The notes: generated by a model not told the origin, from the letters alone. A DNA stretch of 64,000 nucleotides from Klebsiella spallanzanii (GCF_902158555.1 NZ_CABGGS010000012.1:172880-236879); one strand, 5' to 3'; shown: positions 42,160-51,380, numbered from the stretch's first letter. Numbers and translations are program-made.

Positions 42160-43551
42160 TCAGGCAGTCTGCAAAGTTTGTGTCTTTTTCTGGCGGCGGA
42201 TTTTACGTTCTTCAAAGACCGCAACGATAGCCATCAGGCAGATACAGCCGATAGCCGCCGCATCCAGCGCGGCAAAGGTGCCCGCCCAGCCGGTGAGGCC
42301 GAAAATCGGCGTACCGTCGGCAATCATCCCAAGACCGAGCTTGGCGAAACTGTCGCCGATCAGATAGGCGAAGGTGCCTTTAATCCCATCGGCAGCGCCA
42401 ATCGCTTTTTTCGGCACAAAGCCTACCGCGGCAACGCCGATCAGCAGCTGCGGGCCAAACACCAGGAAGCCGAGTGCGAACAGCGATGCCAGGTAGACGT
42501 ACTGATTGCTGGCGTGCTGATAAACCCCGAGGGTAGCAATAATCAGCGCCAGCGCAACGCAGGCCACCAGTGCGCGGCGTCCGTTAGCCAGGTCCGACAA
42601 CCAACCCCACAGCAGCGTGCCGACCAGCGCGCCCACCTCAAACAGGGTAAAGCCCTGAATTGCCACTTCTTTAGAAAGCTTCAGCTCCTGGAAAGCATAA
42701 ACGGTGGACCATTGGTCGATACCGATACGTACGACGTACAGGAAGATATTGGAGAAGCACAGCAGCCAGATGACTTTGTTCTTCAGCACGTACTCGACGA
42801 AGATCTGCCATTTAGTCATGGCGTTTTCTTCTGTCTCTTTGTCTTCTTCGCTGATCTCTTCGCCAAACAGCTCTTCGGCGTTGCCGAGGCCGTAGGATTC
42901 CGGGGAGTCGCTACCAAAGCGCAGGCCGATAAAACCCACAATCAGCGCGATAATCGACGGGAAGATAAACATACCGATGACGTGACCGTCGAACAGGTAG
43001 TTGGCACCAAACAGCGCCACGCCCGCCGCGCCCGCGCCGCCGAGGTTGTGGGAAATATTCCAAAAGCCGAGGAAGGTGCCGCGCTTACGCCGAGGCGTCC
43101 ACTTGGTGATGGTCGAATAGCTGCACGAACCGCCGGTGCTCTGGAAGAAGCCGCTCAGGGCGTAGAAAGCAATCATCAGGAACAGGCTGGTCGACCCCGC
43201 GCCCATGCTGGCGCTGAAGCCAAGCATACAGATGGCGGAGAGGATGAGCATAAATGGCAGGAACTGCTTGGTGTTCTTGCCGTCGGCGTAGTAGGAGACC
43301 AGCGTTTTACCTACGCCGTAGGTGATGGAGAAGCCCAGGCCAATCATCCCCAACTGCGTCATGCTCAACCCGTAGGTGGAGATCATGTCGTTCTGCGCGA
43401 TATTAAAGTTCTTGCGAATCAGATACATGGTCAGGTAGCCGATGAAAACCACCAGGTACGACTGCATGAACGGTTTGAACCACATTTTGCGCCGCGCTTC
43501 GAGCGGCAGATCCAGGGTTGGCTTGCGCACCTGGTTTAGAAAGGCCAGCAT
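42160..43551 (-). CDS. uhpT: Hexose-6-phosphate:phosphate antiporter
   Basis: 463 residues, 12 membrane helices, organophosphate:phosphate antiporter family of the MFS. Imports glucose 6-phosphate and other sugar phosphates in exchange for phosphate, and is the usual entry route for fosfomycin in enterics. Segments [45 protein letters not shown] (part) and [21 protein letters not shown] are characteristic. UhpA controls it from the 142-base gap upstream. Confidence 0.97.
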   Translation of the reverse strand: MLAFLNQVRKPTLDLPLEARRKMWFKPFMQSYLVVFIGYLTMYLIRKNFNIAQNDMISTYGLSMTQLGMIGLGFSITYGVGKTLVSYYADGKNTKQFLPFMLILSAICMLGFSASMGAGSTSLFLMIAFYALSGFFQSTGGSCSYSTITKWTPRRKRGTFLGFWNISHNLGGAGAAGVALFGANYLFDGHVIGMFIFPSIIALIVGFIGLRFGSDSPESYGLGNAEELFGEEISEEDKETEENAMTKWQIFVEYVLKNKVIWLLCFSNIFLYVVRIGIDQWSTVYAFQELKLSKEVAIQGFTLFEVGALVGTLLWGWLSDLANGRRALVACVALALIIATLGVYQHASNQYVYLASLFALGFLVFGPQLLIGVAAVGFVPKKAIGAADGIKGTFAYLIGDSFAKLGLGMIADGTPIFGLTGWAGTFAALDAAAIGCICLMAIVAVFEERKIRRQKKTQTLQTA

Positions 43552-43571
43552 TTGACACTCCCGAGCTAATT

Positions 43572-43637
43572 TTTATACCTGCGAATGGCAGGCATTGTAA
43601 AAATCAGCCAGGTGACACGCCTGAGACAGCGTCCAGG
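43572..43637 (-). promoter_or_regulatory. uhpT promoter region with repeated CCTGG/CCTGC motifs
   Basis: On the minus strand a TATAAA (43577-43572) follows three spaced copies of CCTGG or CCTGC (complements at 43633-43637, 43608-43612 and 43588-43592), 20-25 bases apart. Such spacing on one DNA face fits UhpA-phosphate binding. The element assignment is by position; the exact UhpA consensus was not checked. Confidence 0.4.
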
Positions 43638-43693
43638 CGAAACCGGGAAAATTTCTTAGTTTTACGCCATTCGACTGAGAAAGGTGAAGTCGG

Positions 43694-45016
43694 TCACGCT
43701 TCGCGCGGTACCTGGGCGTTTAAAAACGGCAGCAGCAGCAGGGCGGAAATACCGGCCGCAATGGCGATTACCACAAAGAATCCAGTCCAGTGCCAAATCT
43801 CCATCACCTGCGCCAGCGGCCAGCCGGAGAGCGATGCACCCAAATAGGCAAACAGACCAACAAAGCCGGTTGCCGCCCCCGCCGCCTCTTTGTGCGAGCA
43901 CTCCGCCGCCGCCATGCCGATCAGCATCTGCGGGCCAAAAACGAAAAAACCGGTGGTAAAGAAGCAGGCCGCCTGCATCACGTAGCTGGCGAACGGCATC
44001 AGCCACAGGCCGCCAACGGAGAGCAAAATCCCGGCGGCGAAAATCAGATTCATTGGCCCACGATTACCGTTAAATAACTTGTCAGAACCCCAGCCCGCCA
44101 CCAGCGCGCCGATAAATCCCCCCAACTCGAACATGGTCACCGCTGAGTTGGCAGTCACCAGATCGACGCCGAGGGTCTCCGACATATACAGGTTGCCCCA
44201 GTCGTTAATCGCCGCCCGCACCACGTACACCAGCACGTAACACAGGGAGAGCAGCCAGATATAGGGGTTCAGCAGCACGTATTTGGTGAGGATCTCTTTA
44301 CGGGTCAGCCCCGCACCTTCCTGCTGCTGGGCTATCTCCAGCTCATCGTGCCGCCAGTCGCCCACCGCCGGTAGCCCTACCACCTGCGGCCGGTCGCGTA
44401 GCCGCCAGCAGAGGAACAGCCCGGCGAGGATCGCCAACATCCCGGCAATCATCATCCCCGTTCGCCAGCCGTAGTGCAGTGCTGCCGCGCCAACCACCAT
44501 CGGGATCAGCGCCCCGCCAACGTTGTGCGCCGTATTCCACAGCGCCCACCAGCCGCCGCGTTCGGTACGCGAATACCATGTCGTCAACAGGCGGGCGCAT
44601 ACCGGCGATCCCCAGCCCTGAAAAAAGGCGTTCAGCGCCCACAACAGCGCGAAGGCCCACAGCGAAGTGGAAAAACCGAACAGAATATTGACGACGCCGG
44701 TAGCCACCAGGCCGATGCCCATAAAATAGCGGGCGTTAGAGCGGTCGCTGACGATACCGGAGAAAAATTTCGATAAGCCGTAGGTGATGTAGAACAGCGT
44801 TGCCAGCAGGCCGATGTCGCTGCGCGTCAGCACGTTGCTGGCGAGGATTTCCGGTACGGCGGCATTAAAGCTTTTACGGGTGAAGTAAAACAGCGCGTAG
44901 CCCAGCCAGATGGTCAGCAAAATATGCCGACGCCAGTAGCGATAGCGCTCGTCCAGCGCCTGTTTATCGACTATCGGTTGAGCGTCCGGCGGGGATTTCA
45001 GAAAGGCAAACATCAT
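43694..45016 (-). CDS. uhpC: Glucose-6-phosphate sensor/transporter-like protein UhpC
   Basis: 440 residues (E. coli 439), a 12-helix paralogue of UhpT that senses external glucose 6-phosphate and activates UhpB. Retained segments include YALFYFTRKSFNAAVPEIL and FGPQMLIGMAAAECSHKEAAG. First codons ATG ATG. It is six bases downstream of uhpB and ends 142 bases before uhpT. Confidence 0.96.
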   Translation of the reverse strand: MMFAFLKSPPDAQPIVDKQALDERYRYWRRHILLTIWLGYALFYFTRKSFNAAVPEILASNVLTRSDIGLLATLFYITYGLSKFFSGIVSDRSNARYFMGIGLVATGVVNILFGFSTSLWAFALLWALNAFFQGWGSPVCARLLTTWYSRTERGGWWALWNTAHNVGGALIPMVVGAAALHYGWRTGMMIAGMLAILAGLFLCWRLRDRPQVVGLPAVGDWRHDELEIAQQQEGAGLTRKEILTKYVLLNPYIWLLSLCYVLVYVVRAAINDWGNLYMSETLGVDLVTANSAVTMFELGGFIGALVAGWGSDKLFNGNRGPMNLIFAAGILLSVGGLWLMPFASYVMQAACFFTTGFFVFGPQMLIGMAAAECSHKEAAGAATGFVGLFAYLGASLSGWPLAQVMEIWHWTGFFVVIAIAAGISALLLLPFLNAQVPREA

Positions 45017-45022
45017 CGTTCC

Positions 45023-46525
45023 TCAGGCGTAGCGCAGCGGCAGGCTGACACAAACGCGGGTGCCATGGGTGCAGGAGATGGTTAAGCTGCCGCCCAGCGC
45101 CGTAACGCGCTCGCGCATGCCGGTAAGGCCGAAGCCCTGCAGGCCGGAGCCTGGGGGCAGGCCGCAGCCGTCATCTTCCAGTACCAGCATCAGCCGCTGC
45201 TCCTGCTGCCAGCCCTGTAACGTAACGGCGCTGGCGCTGGCATGTTTGACGATATTATTCAGCCCCTCCTGGCAGACGCGGAACAGGGTGACGCGCTGGT
45301 TTTCACTTAGCAGCGACTCATCAATGCGCCACTCCAGGTGGCTGACCATACCGCGATCCTCCAGCTCCATTTCACGCATCAGCGAACGTACCGCCTGCTC
45401 AAGAGTGAGGTCATCCAATTGACGCGGACGCAGGCGGCCCAGCAGACGGCGTACCGAGTCGTAGACGCCGAGTGAGAGCTGCTCAATCAGCTGGCCGCTT
45501 TGCCGGACGCTGGCGTTGTTCGGTGCCAGACGCTGCACAATCCCCGCCTGGGTGCGAATCGCGGTGATGGTCTGGCCGATATCATCGTGCAGCTCGCGGG
45601 CCACCTCGCGGCGCACGCTCTCTTCGGTTTCCAGCAGGCGCTCTGCCAGACGCTGGTTGCGCACCAGCTCACTTTGCAGAGATTGATTCAACTCGCGTAG
45701 CCGCTGAATTCCGGCCCCCAATAGCAGCCCCATCAGGCTTTGCGCCAGCAGCGAAAGCAGTAAATCAACCGGATGATCGTGCCAGGTCTGGCTGGCAATC
45801 AGCGCGATGGCGTTCATCAATGTCGCAATCAGCGCGCCCTGCCAGCCGTAGTGCCAGGCGAGAGCGATGATCGGCAGTGCCAGGCAGAAGGGGGTAAAAC
45901 GCGAGAGTTCGGCAGGCAGCCCGAGCTGTAACCAGAGGCTGATGGTAAACAGCAGCAGATACCAGATAAGGTGCCGCCCGCGCCAGTTCACCGGCTGCGA
46001 AACCAGCGATGGCCCCAGCGGCCGCCAGACTGTACTGGTGAGATAGTGCCAGATAACCAGGCAGGTCGGTGCCAGCGTCAGGCCGCCGGTCAGGGTTAGC
46101 AGTAGCGCATTCAGCCCCTCTTTGCCTTCCGCCAGCCACGGCAGCGACTGGAGCAGCGCGGCGGCGATAAGCGCTGCTCCCTGACGCAGTAGGGTGAGCC
46201 AGTCGCGCTGATGACGATAGCGCGAGATCAGCGCCACCGGCAGAAGGGTCAGCAGGCTTCCGGTCATCAATATTATCGGGTGAGCCAGCGCCACTTCCTG
46301 CGCCAGCCAGAAGAGAAGCAGCCACTCCGCGCCCAGCAATACTGGCCAGTAGCCGCGTGGGCATTGCAGCATCAGGCCAAGACGCAGGCCGAAGGGAAAT
46401 AGCAATACCGCAAGGTCTGGCCGCTCCACCAGGTGCAGGCTGATGCTCCACAGGCAGAACCAGGCGGCACAGAAGATAAAGAAACAGCCGATTACCGAGA
46501 GCAGTCGGGAGAGAATCGCTTTCAT
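45023..46525 (-). CDS. uhpB: Sensor histidine kinase UhpB
   Basis: 500 residues, the E. coli length. N-terminal ~270 residues form a MASE1-type block of about eight membrane helices, followed by a HisKA_3 dimerisation domain with phosphorylated His313 in [12 protein letters not shown] and a HATPase domain ending with [20 protein letters not shown]. With UhpC it detects glucose 6-phosphate and phosphorylates UhpA. Overlaps uhpA by 4 bases. Confidence 0.96.
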   Translation of the reverse strand: MKAILSRLLSVIGCFFIFCAAWFCLWSISLHLVERPDLAVLLFPFGLRLGLMLQCPRGYWPVLLGAEWLLLFWLAQEVALAHPIILMTGSLLTLLPVALISRYRHQRDWLTLLRQGAALIAAALLQSLPWLAEGKEGLNALLLTLTGGLTLAPTCLVIWHYLTSTVWRPLGPSLVSQPVNWRGRHLIWYLLLFTISLWLQLGLPAELSRFTPFCLALPIIALAWHYGWQGALIATLMNAIALIASQTWHDHPVDLLLSLLAQSLMGLLLGAGIQRLRELNQSLQSELVRNQRLAERLLETEESVRREVARELHDDIGQTITAIRTQAGIVQRLAPNNASVRQSGQLIEQLSLGVYDSVRRLLGRLRPRQLDDLTLEQAVRSLMREMELEDRGMVSHLEWRIDESLLSENQRVTLFRVCQEGLNNIVKHASASAVTLQGWQQEQRLMLVLEDDGCGLPPGSGLQGFGLTGMRERVTALGGSLTISCTHGTRVCVSLPLRYA

Positions 46526-47115
46526 TGCCAGCTATCGAACATCCGGCGCGCCAGCTCGACGTCGTTACTGACACCGAGTTTTTCCAGCAGATTAGCGCGA
46601 TGGACGTGAACGGTTTTCGGCGACAGCCCCAGTTCAGCAGCAATCTCTTTTACCGCCATCCCCTGCGCCAGCTTTTCCGCCACTTCGCGTTCGCGTTTGG
46701 TGAGCGGGTCCCGCCGCCCGGCCGCCAGCTTTATGGCGATATCCGGCGTCAGGTAGCAGCCGCCTGTCGCCACCGTGCGTACGGCGGCGATCAGTTCATC
46801 CGGACTGCATCGCTTGGAGAGAAAACCGCGCGCTCCGGCGTTCAATGCCTGCTCTACCAGCGCCGGACTGTCATGGACTGACAGCATGACGACAGCCATC
46901 CCTTTCGGTAATTGGCTCAGCAGCTCAAGCCCGGAGATATCCGGCATCGAGATATCGCAAATGCAGACCTGCACGCCGCGACCGGGCAGTCCCGCCAGCG
47001 CCTCGCGCCCGGAACCAAATTCGGCGACGACCTGGAAATCCGCCTCTAGTCCCAGCAGTTGGGCAAAGCCGGAGCGGACGATAAGGTGATCGTCGATAAG
47101 GGCGATAGTGGTCAT
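46522..47115 (-). CDS. uhpA: Response regulator UhpA (NarL/FixJ family)
   Basis: 197 residues from ATG 47115 ([10 protein letters not shown]); the frame open to 47199 runs into a repeat and is not coding. Receiver domain with phosphorylated Asp54 (CDISMPD) and a LuxR-type helix-turn-helix at the C-terminus ([22 protein letters not shown]...SPKTVHVHR). Activates uhpT. First gene of uhpABC. Confidence 0.97.
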   Translation of the reverse strand: MTTIALIDDHLIVRSGFAQLLGLEADFQVVAEFGSGREALAGLPGRGVQVCICDISMPDISGLELLSQLPKGMAVVMLSVHDSPALVEQALNAGARGFLSKRCSPDELIAAVRTVATGGCYLTPDIAIKLAAGRRDPLTKREREVAEKLAQGMAVKEIAAELGLSPKTVHVHRANLLEKLGVSNDVELARRMFDSWQ

Positions 47116-47162
47116 GGCGATTCCTGGCGGGTTAAAAAACGCGCTTACCTTAACGATATAAA

Positions 47163-47240
47163 CTTCATCCTTCAAGCTGCCTCTGCTCCTCTCAGTCACT
47201 TACTGAAGTAAGCGCCTGGGGATTCTCAGATTTTTGCCTT
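47163..47240. repeat. Intergenic inverted-repeat element, copy C (degraded)
   Basis: TTCAAGCTGC, CAGTCACTTACTGAAGTAAG, CGCCTGGGGATTC and TTGCC occur in the same order as in copies A and D, but the outer ends are missing. It lies upstream of uhpA. The rest of the 338-base gap to the next gene is AT-rich with no certain feature. Confidence 0.6.
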
Positions 47241-47453
47241 GACGACACGCGGCTTGTGTAGCCAGCACGTCATTCACAACGGCGGGAGAGATATTTAATT
47301 TTTATGTCTTATTGGCGTAATCGCAATATAATCCTGAAAATCATTCACACGTGAAATACATTATGATTATTTCTGCCAAAGCTCACTGAGTATATTATGT
47401 ACAGATCTTAACCTGCGTGATATTGTCCCTAAAGAATCAGTAAGGGAATATAT

Positions 47454-48326
47454 ATGCATCGACAACCTCACCTCGCAAAACAGACTATTGATGCGCGTTT
47501 ACTCGACCAAATCAATAAAAAAACGCAGAGTAAAACAGATAAGCTATCGCATAGCAGTAAATTAGCTTATATCAACGATGACTACTGCGAGATTACACGT
47601 AATTACACTTCATTTTATGGGATGAACATCCTGGGTATTGCGCTATTCTTACCTGTCGTTATTTTATGCTTTGGCGCGGTGTTTTTTTTCTTATATGACA
47701 CGATATTTAATTTTGAAACATATCTTGAACTCTGGAGTTCCAGGCCAAACGATCACCTCCTGCTACATTTTGCGTTTTTCGTTATATTTTTTATGACGTT
47801 TACCTTCGCGGCCATTGTTAATTACTTTATCTTCGCTCCCCGACACTATCCCGTTCGTTTTAATCGAAAAACTGGCAAGGTTTATGTTTGCGATTATGTT
47901 ATGTACAGTATTACTTATAAATTAACCTATACTTTTTGGTGGTATCATCCTTTTTATAAGCGAACAAAACCCGAATACAAAGAGTATGACTGGAGCCAGA
48001 TACAAGCCATCAGTATCTATTCACGCAATAAGCACTCATCATACTCGACAATTCGCTGTGTTGTGTATGACTCCAGCATCAGCACCACTATGATCGATTC
48101 CTTTAACCTGATATCGACCGACGCAGGTACGGACGCGATGTTTATGCCTAACTACAAGCTGTGGCTATGGATTAGTAACTATATGAATTTCAACGATGCG
48201 TTATTAGATACATCCGTTAATACGAAAGTGGGCATTTATGGCCGTGAAGTAAAGTGGCCTGATGATATGGATAAAATATCTAAAGCATCGTCTTTGGATG
48301 AGTACAGAAAAATCTGCTCTGAATAA
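47454..48326 (+). CDS. AT-rich membrane protein, DUF6708-like
   Basis: 290 residues. Two membrane helices near residues 58-85 and 101-128, then a soluble part with PVRFNRKTGKVYVCDY and YKEYDWSQIQAIS. These features recall DUF6708 proteins often found near type VI secretion effectors and their immunity genes; I assign this from memory, not a search. Start ATG 47454 follows AAGGGA. Base composition is far more AT-rich than the flanking uhp and ilv genes, and it lies where E. coli uhpA and ilvN adjoin, so it was probably acquired. No effector gene is next to it. Confidence 0.65.
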   Translation: MHRQPHLAKQTIDARLLDQINKKTQSKTDKLSHSSKLAYINDDYCEITRNYTSFYGMNILGIALFLPVVILCFGAVFFFLYDTIFNFETYLELWSSRPNDHLLLHFAFFVIFFMTFTFAAIVNYFIFAPRHYPVRFNRKTGKVYVCDYVMYSITYKLTYTFWWYHPFYKRTKPEYKEYDWSQIQAISIYSRNKHSSYSTIRCVVYDSSISTTMIDSFNLISTDAGTDAMFMPNYKLWLWISNYMNFNDALLDTSVNTKVGIYGREVKWPDDMDKISKASSLDEYRKICSE

Positions 48327-48344
48327 ACCCAGAGCAGATTTTCT
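48309..48344. terminator. Bidirectional terminator between the DUF6708-like gene and ilvN
   Basis: AATCTGCTCT (48311-48320) and AGAGCAGATT (48331-48340) make a 10-bp perfect stem whose loop contains the stop codon of the rightward gene. T runs are present on both strands. A second stem, CTTCCCGG/CCGGGAAG (48343-48372), sits next to it on the ilvN side. Confidence 0.85.
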
Positions 48345-48377
48345 TCCCGGCAAGAATATTTCTACCGGGAAGATGAG

Positions 48378-48668
48378 TTACTCAAAAAAGACGGCAATTT
48401 TGCTGAACATGGACGGATCGGACTGGTTGCGTACCACTTTCTCAACGTCTTCCAGCTTTTCGATCTGGCTAATCATCTGCCCGAGGCGCTGATCGTCGTT
48501 GACCAATAGCCAGATGCGGCTCTGATTGCTGTCCTGAATCGGCAGGCAAAGAATGCCTTCCACGTTGAAGGCGCGGCGGGCGAACAGGCCGCAAACGTGG
48601 GTCATTACGCCAGGATGGTTGCGCACGGTGAGCTGTAGAATAACGTTTTCATGAGTCGCTTGTTGCAT
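48378..48668 (-). CDS. ilvN: Acetolactate synthase I small subunit
   Basis: 96 residues, the E. coli length. ACT domain ([29 protein letters not shown], given only to mark its first half) which binds valine and gives feedback inhibition of IlvB. Three bases after ilvB; last gene of ivbL-ilvBN. Confidence 0.97.
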   Translation of the reverse strand: MQQATHENVILQLTVRNHPGVMTHVCGLFARRAFNVEGILCLPIQDSNQSRIWLLVNDDQRLGQMISQIEKLEDVEKVVRNQSDPSMFSKIAVFFE

Positions 48669-48671
48669 GGC

Positions 48672-50360
48672 TTATTCCCCCACCATTTCAGTATTGGCCG
48701 CACCCGGCGGTACCATTGGATACACTTTTTCTTCGGCATCGATACGCACGTGGATCAGCGCCGGGCCTGGGCGGTCAATAATCGCCTGCAGCGCCGCCTG
48801 CGGGTCGGCTTCGTTATTTAAATCACAGGTTTGCAGGCCGAAACCGGCGGCGATCTGCATAAAGTTGATCATTCCCGGGTAGGTAGCGGCAAACACGCCC
48901 TGCTTATAGAACATGCTCTGCTGCTGATGAACCAGCCCCAGGGCTTCGTTATTCATCAGGATGATTTTCACATCCAGCTGATTTTCCGCCGCCGTCGCCA
49001 TCTCCTGGATATTCATCATCAGGCTGCCGTCGCCAGAGAAGCAGATAACCTTGCGCTGAGGATTCACCAGCGCCGCGCCAACCGCCGCGGGCAGACCAAA
49101 GCCCATGGTGCCCAATCCGCCGGAGGTCAGCCACTGGCGCGGACGGTTCAGCGGATAAGCCTGAGCGGTCCACATTTGATGCTGGCCCACATCAGTGGTC
49201 ACGATCGCTTCATCGTCAACACAGGCGGCCACGGCGTTAATCAGGCCATAATGGCTGAGCGGATCTTTCTCCTGCGGGATGTTGCAGGGGAATTCACGCT
49301 GCAAATCTGCCACCAGCTGCAGCCATTCGCTGCGCGGCTGCGCCTTGACCTGCGGAATCAACTGAGTCAGCACCTCAGCAACATCACCCTGAATCGCCAC
49401 GTGCGGCTGCTTGATTTTACCCAGCTCTGAGCGGTCGATATCGACATGAATAATCTTCGCGTTCGGGCAGAACTGCTCGGTTTTACCAATCGCCCGGTCA
49501 TCAAAACGTGCACCTAAAACAATCAGTAAATCAGCTTCTTGCAGAATAAAGTTGGTACTGCGCGCGCCGTGCATCCCCAGCATGCCCAGCGACAGCGGGT
49601 GCGCTTTCGGCAGCATCCCCAGCGCCATCAGGGTCAGGGTGGTTGGCAGGTTGGCCTTCTCCGCCAGCTGGCGAATTTGCTCAGGAGCGTTAATCACCCC
49701 ACCGCCCAGATAGAGTACCGGACGCTGTGCGGCGTTAATCATCGCCGCCGCTTCGCATACGCTGGCGCTGTCGAACTCCGGGGCCGCCATGCGGGTTCCC
49801 GGTTCTGGCAGGACGTCCAGCTCAATGGTCGCCGACTGAACATCCTTAGGAATATCTATCCACACCGGCCCCGGTCGCCCGGACTGCGCGATGCGAAACG
49901 CGTCGCTCATCACCTGCGGCAGTTCAGCGATATTGCGCACCAGGTAGTTGTGCTTAGTGATGGGGATAGAAATACCGTAGGTGTCGACTTCCTGGAAAGC
50001 GTCGGTGCCGATCATCGAAGCCGGAACCTGGCCGGTAATGCAAACCAGCGGAATCGAATCCAGGCGAGCGTCGGCGATAGCGGTGATCAGGTTGGTGGCT
50101 CCCGGGCCGCTACAGGCCATACACACCGCCGGTTTACCCTCGGTACGCGCCATGCCCTGGGCGATAAACCCCGCGCCCTGTTCGTGACGTGCCAGAATGT
50201 GGCGAATCTGCGTGCTTTGGCTTAATGCGTCGTAGATAGGAAGAATGGAGCCGCCCGGAATGCCGCTGACCGTGGTGATCCCCTGACGCTCCAGTAAATG
50301 AACGACTAACTGTGCGCCAGTGAAGCGCGTTTTTTGTGATGTTGTGCCCGAACTTGCCAT
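48672..50360 (-). CDS. ilvB: Acetolactate synthase I large subunit
   Basis: 562 residues, thiamine-diphosphate enzyme. Catalytic Glu in the N-terminal domain (RHEQGAGFIAQGMARTEGK, HEQGA), a central FAD-binding-type domain, and the ThDP/Mg site GDGSLMMNIQEMATAAENQLD (starting GDGS). Makes acetolactate and acetohydroxybutyrate for valine, leucine and isoleucine. Behind the ivbL attenuator; the leader between attenuator and start contains repeat copy D. Confidence 0.97.
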   Translation of the reverse strand: MASSGTTSQKTRFTGAQLVVHLLERQGITTVSGIPGGSILPIYDALSQSTQIRHILARHEQGAGFIAQGMARTEGKPAVCMACSGPGATNLITAIADARLDSIPLVCITGQVPASMIGTDAFQEVDTYGISIPITKHNYLVRNIAELPQVMSDAFRIAQSGRPGPVWIDIPKDVQSATIELDVLPEPGTRMAAPEFDSASVCEAAAMINAAQRPVLYLGGGVINAPEQIRQLAEKANLPTTLTLMALGMLPKAHPLSLGMLGMHGARSTNFILQEADLLIVLGARFDDRAIGKTEQFCPNAKIIHVDIDRSELGKIKQPHVAIQGDVAEVLTQLIPQVKAQPRSEWLQLVADLQREFPCNIPQEKDPLSHYGLINAVAACVDDEAIVTTDVGQHQMWTAQAYPLNRPRQWLTSGGLGTMGFGLPAAVGAALVNPQRKVICFSGDGSLMMNIQEMATAAENQLDVKIILMNNEALGLVHQQQSMFYKQGVFAATYPGMINFMQIAAGFGLQTCDLNNEADPQAALQAIIDRPGPALIHVRIDAEEKVYPMVPPGAANTEMVGE

Positions 50361-50389
50361 GCTCCAGTCCTTTTATTCTGGGCCGACTT

Positions 50390-50512
50390 TACGCGTCGTA
50401 CTTCACGTTGCTGGTGCGTTGGCTGCGCTTGGTCACCCCAGTCACGTACCTATGTACGCTCCTGGGGATTCGCTCACTTGCCGCTTTCCTGCAACCCGAA
50501 TTACTTAGCGTA
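50390..50512. repeat. Intergenic inverted-repeat element, copy D (in the ilvB leader)
   Basis: A 123-bp element with TACGC (50390-50394) and GCGTA (50508-50512) ends, continuing as inverted repeats, and the central hairpin CCCCAG...GTAC-CTAT-GTAC...CTGGGG. It aligns with copy A along its whole length. It lies between the attenuator and ilvB and is therefore part of the ilvBN mRNA. Confidence 0.85.
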
Positions 50513-50533
50513 TCCGGGCGGGGCTCTTAAACG

Positions 50534-50566
50534 AAAAACCCCGCTCGGTTTGCGCCGGCGGGGTTT
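50534..50566 (-). terminator. Attenuator terminator of ilvBN
   Basis: A 9-bp stem (AAACCCCGC on the minus strand 50566-50558 with GCGGGGTTT at 50544-50536) followed by TTTTT on the minus strand. It lies 23 bases after the ivbL stop. Transcription ends here when the valine- and leucine-rich leader is translated freely. Confidence 0.92.
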
Positions 50567-50588
50567 GGAATTCGTGTTGTTCCGGACC

Positions 50589-50684
50589 CTACGGCGCGTT
50601 GCCGACGACGACCACCACAGACACGACGACCACCGCGGCAGGCGCGGTTAGTAGTAGAGTCGAAGTCAGGATGGATGCGTTCAT
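50589..50684 (-). CDS. ivbL: ilvB operon leader peptide IvbL
   Basis: 31 residues read on the minus strand from ATG 50684 to TAG 50589: MNASILTSTLLLTAPAAVVV, then VSVVVVVGNAP. It has ten valines in the second half and four leucines, matching E. coli IvbL (ending VVVVVGNAP). Ribosome stalling at Val/Leu codons when charged tRNA is short prevents the attenuator forming. Confidence 0.96.
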   Translation of the reverse strand: MNASILTSTLLLTAPAAVVVVSVVVVVGNAP

Positions 50685-50716
50685 TAGGGACCTGTTGTCT
50701 TAAAAAAGTGAATGAA

Positions 50717-50747
50717 TTTATACAAACACAGCTTTTGTCATTTCACA
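50717..50747 (-). promoter_or_regulatory. Likely ivbL-ilvBN promoter with CRP half-site
   Basis: On the minus strand TATAAA (50722-50717) is 32 bases before the ivbL ATG. TGTGA (50747-50743) lies around the -35, where no good hexamer is seen. E. coli ilvB is CRP-activated, which fits, but the second CRP half-site is poor. Confidence 0.45.
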
Positions 50748-50813
50748 ACGGATTTATTTTCAACCAGGAGAAACTGCGTGAAGGATCACATTAATTTGCG
50801 GAGGGATAGAAAC

Positions 50814-50892
50814 AAAAAACCCCGCGCGCGGCGAGGTCTTTTGAACAATGTCTTTGCGGTTGGTAGCCGCGAGTACACTGTATTACGTCAAC
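50814..50892 (-). ncRNA. istR: IstR-1 antisense small RNA
   Basis: The minus strand from 50892 reads GTTGACGTAATACAGTGTAC, near-identical to the 5' end of E. coli IstR-1. It ends in a GC stem (CCTCGC...GCGGGG) and six T at 50819-50814. Its first 22 bases are complementary to the tisB leader at 51119-51140 except for one mismatch and one G-U pair. It blocks tisB translation by pairing at the ribosome standby site. Length ~79 nt against 75 in E. coli. Confidence 0.9.
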
Positions 50893-50898
50893 GACAAA

Positions 50899-50927
50899 AG
50901 TATACGCGATCGACGAAGAAGGCGCAA
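50899..50927 (-). promoter_or_regulatory. istR-1 promoter
   Basis: On the minus strand TTGCGC (50927-50922) and TATACT (50904-50899) are 17 bases apart and place the start at about 50892, exactly the expected IstR-1 5' end. Expected to be constitutive. Confidence 0.8.
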
Positions 50928-50987
50928 TTTCATGACGGTTTTTGCTGATCTAGAGTATGGATCGCACTCGCAGATTTGTCCAAAATA

Positions 50988-51020
50988 TACTGTTCATTTA
51001 TACAGTAATCATTCTATACT
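50988..51020 (+). promoter_or_regulatory. LexA box and tisB promoter
   Basis: TACTGTTCATTTATACAGTA (50988-51007) is a perfect CTGT-N8-ACAG LexA site. TATACT at 51015-51020 is the -10 of the tisB promoter, so LexA would cover the -35 and spacer. tisB should be expressed only in the SOS response. Confidence 0.92.
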
Positions 51021-51118
51021 GATGGGGTACGCAGAGTGACATCTGGGGGCCGCACTTTTACCGGCGCAATGAAGTCCTGGCTGAAACGGGTGGTGCCGTC
51101 AGCGCCTTAACCCCAGAA

Positions 51119-51140
51119 GAGCACACTGTGTTACGTCAAC
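51119..51140 (+). promoter_or_regulatory. IstR-1 target site in the tisB leader
   Basis: GAGCACACTGTGTTACGTCA (51119-51138) and the next two bases repeat the istR region 50871-50892 with two differences in 22, so the mRNA pairs with IstR-1. It lies ~130 bases before the tisB start, as in E. coli, where pairing blocks ribosome standby. Confidence 0.85.
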
Positions 51141-51142
51141 AA

Positions 51143-51199
51143 ATACCCTGAATAACTTGGGTTGTAGCCGACAGGCGGCACCTGAAATATGACGGGTAT
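51143..51199. repeat. Short inverted repeat in the tisB leader
   Basis: ATACCC (51143-51148) with GGGTAT (51194-51199) and imperfect inner pairing (GCC...GGC) form a 57-base hairpin. Its outer ends resemble those of repeat copy B (TATACCC-N3-ATA). It may be a minimal relative of that element, or part of the native structured leader. Confidence 0.5.
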
Positions 51200-51268
51200 A
51201 CCCTGGCTGGCAACAGGCGGCGGAAAGGTACGCCAGCCGGTCGTGCTCCTGAACCAGAGGAGACGCGT

Positions 51269-51358
51269 ATGGGCGGAGTGGATATCGTTGTTCTGATCCT
51301 GAAACTCATGGTTGCCGTGTTGCAACTACTTGATGCAGTCCTGAAGCAGTTCCGCTGA
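51269..51358 (+). CDS. tisB: TisB, SOS-induced membrane toxin
   Basis: 29 residues: MGGVDIVVLILKLMVAVLQL followed by LDAVLKQFR. Same length as E. coli TisB (MNLVDIAILILKLIVAALQL...) with the same pattern of charged residues Asp5, Lys12, Asp22 and Lys26 in one amphipathic membrane helix. It depolarises the inner membrane and promotes persistence in the SOS response. Ribosome site AGGAG at 51258-51262. LexA box and IstR target upstream. Confidence 0.95.
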   Translation: MGGVDIVVLILKLMVAVLQLLDAVLKQFR

Positions 51359-51380
51359 TTCAGGTTCAAGTCGCACCTGG

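Noticed and set aside
42178-43539. 453-codon open frame on the plus strand through uhpT
   Set aside because: It mirrors the uhpT coding sequence; composition is dominated by Gln, Arg, His and Asp as expected of an antisense shadow, and uhpT is certain.
50721-51039. Small plus-strand frames (63-78 codons) across istR and the tisB promoter
   Set aside because: They run through the istR terminator, the istR promoter and the LexA box, which explain the sequence better, and lack protein-like character.
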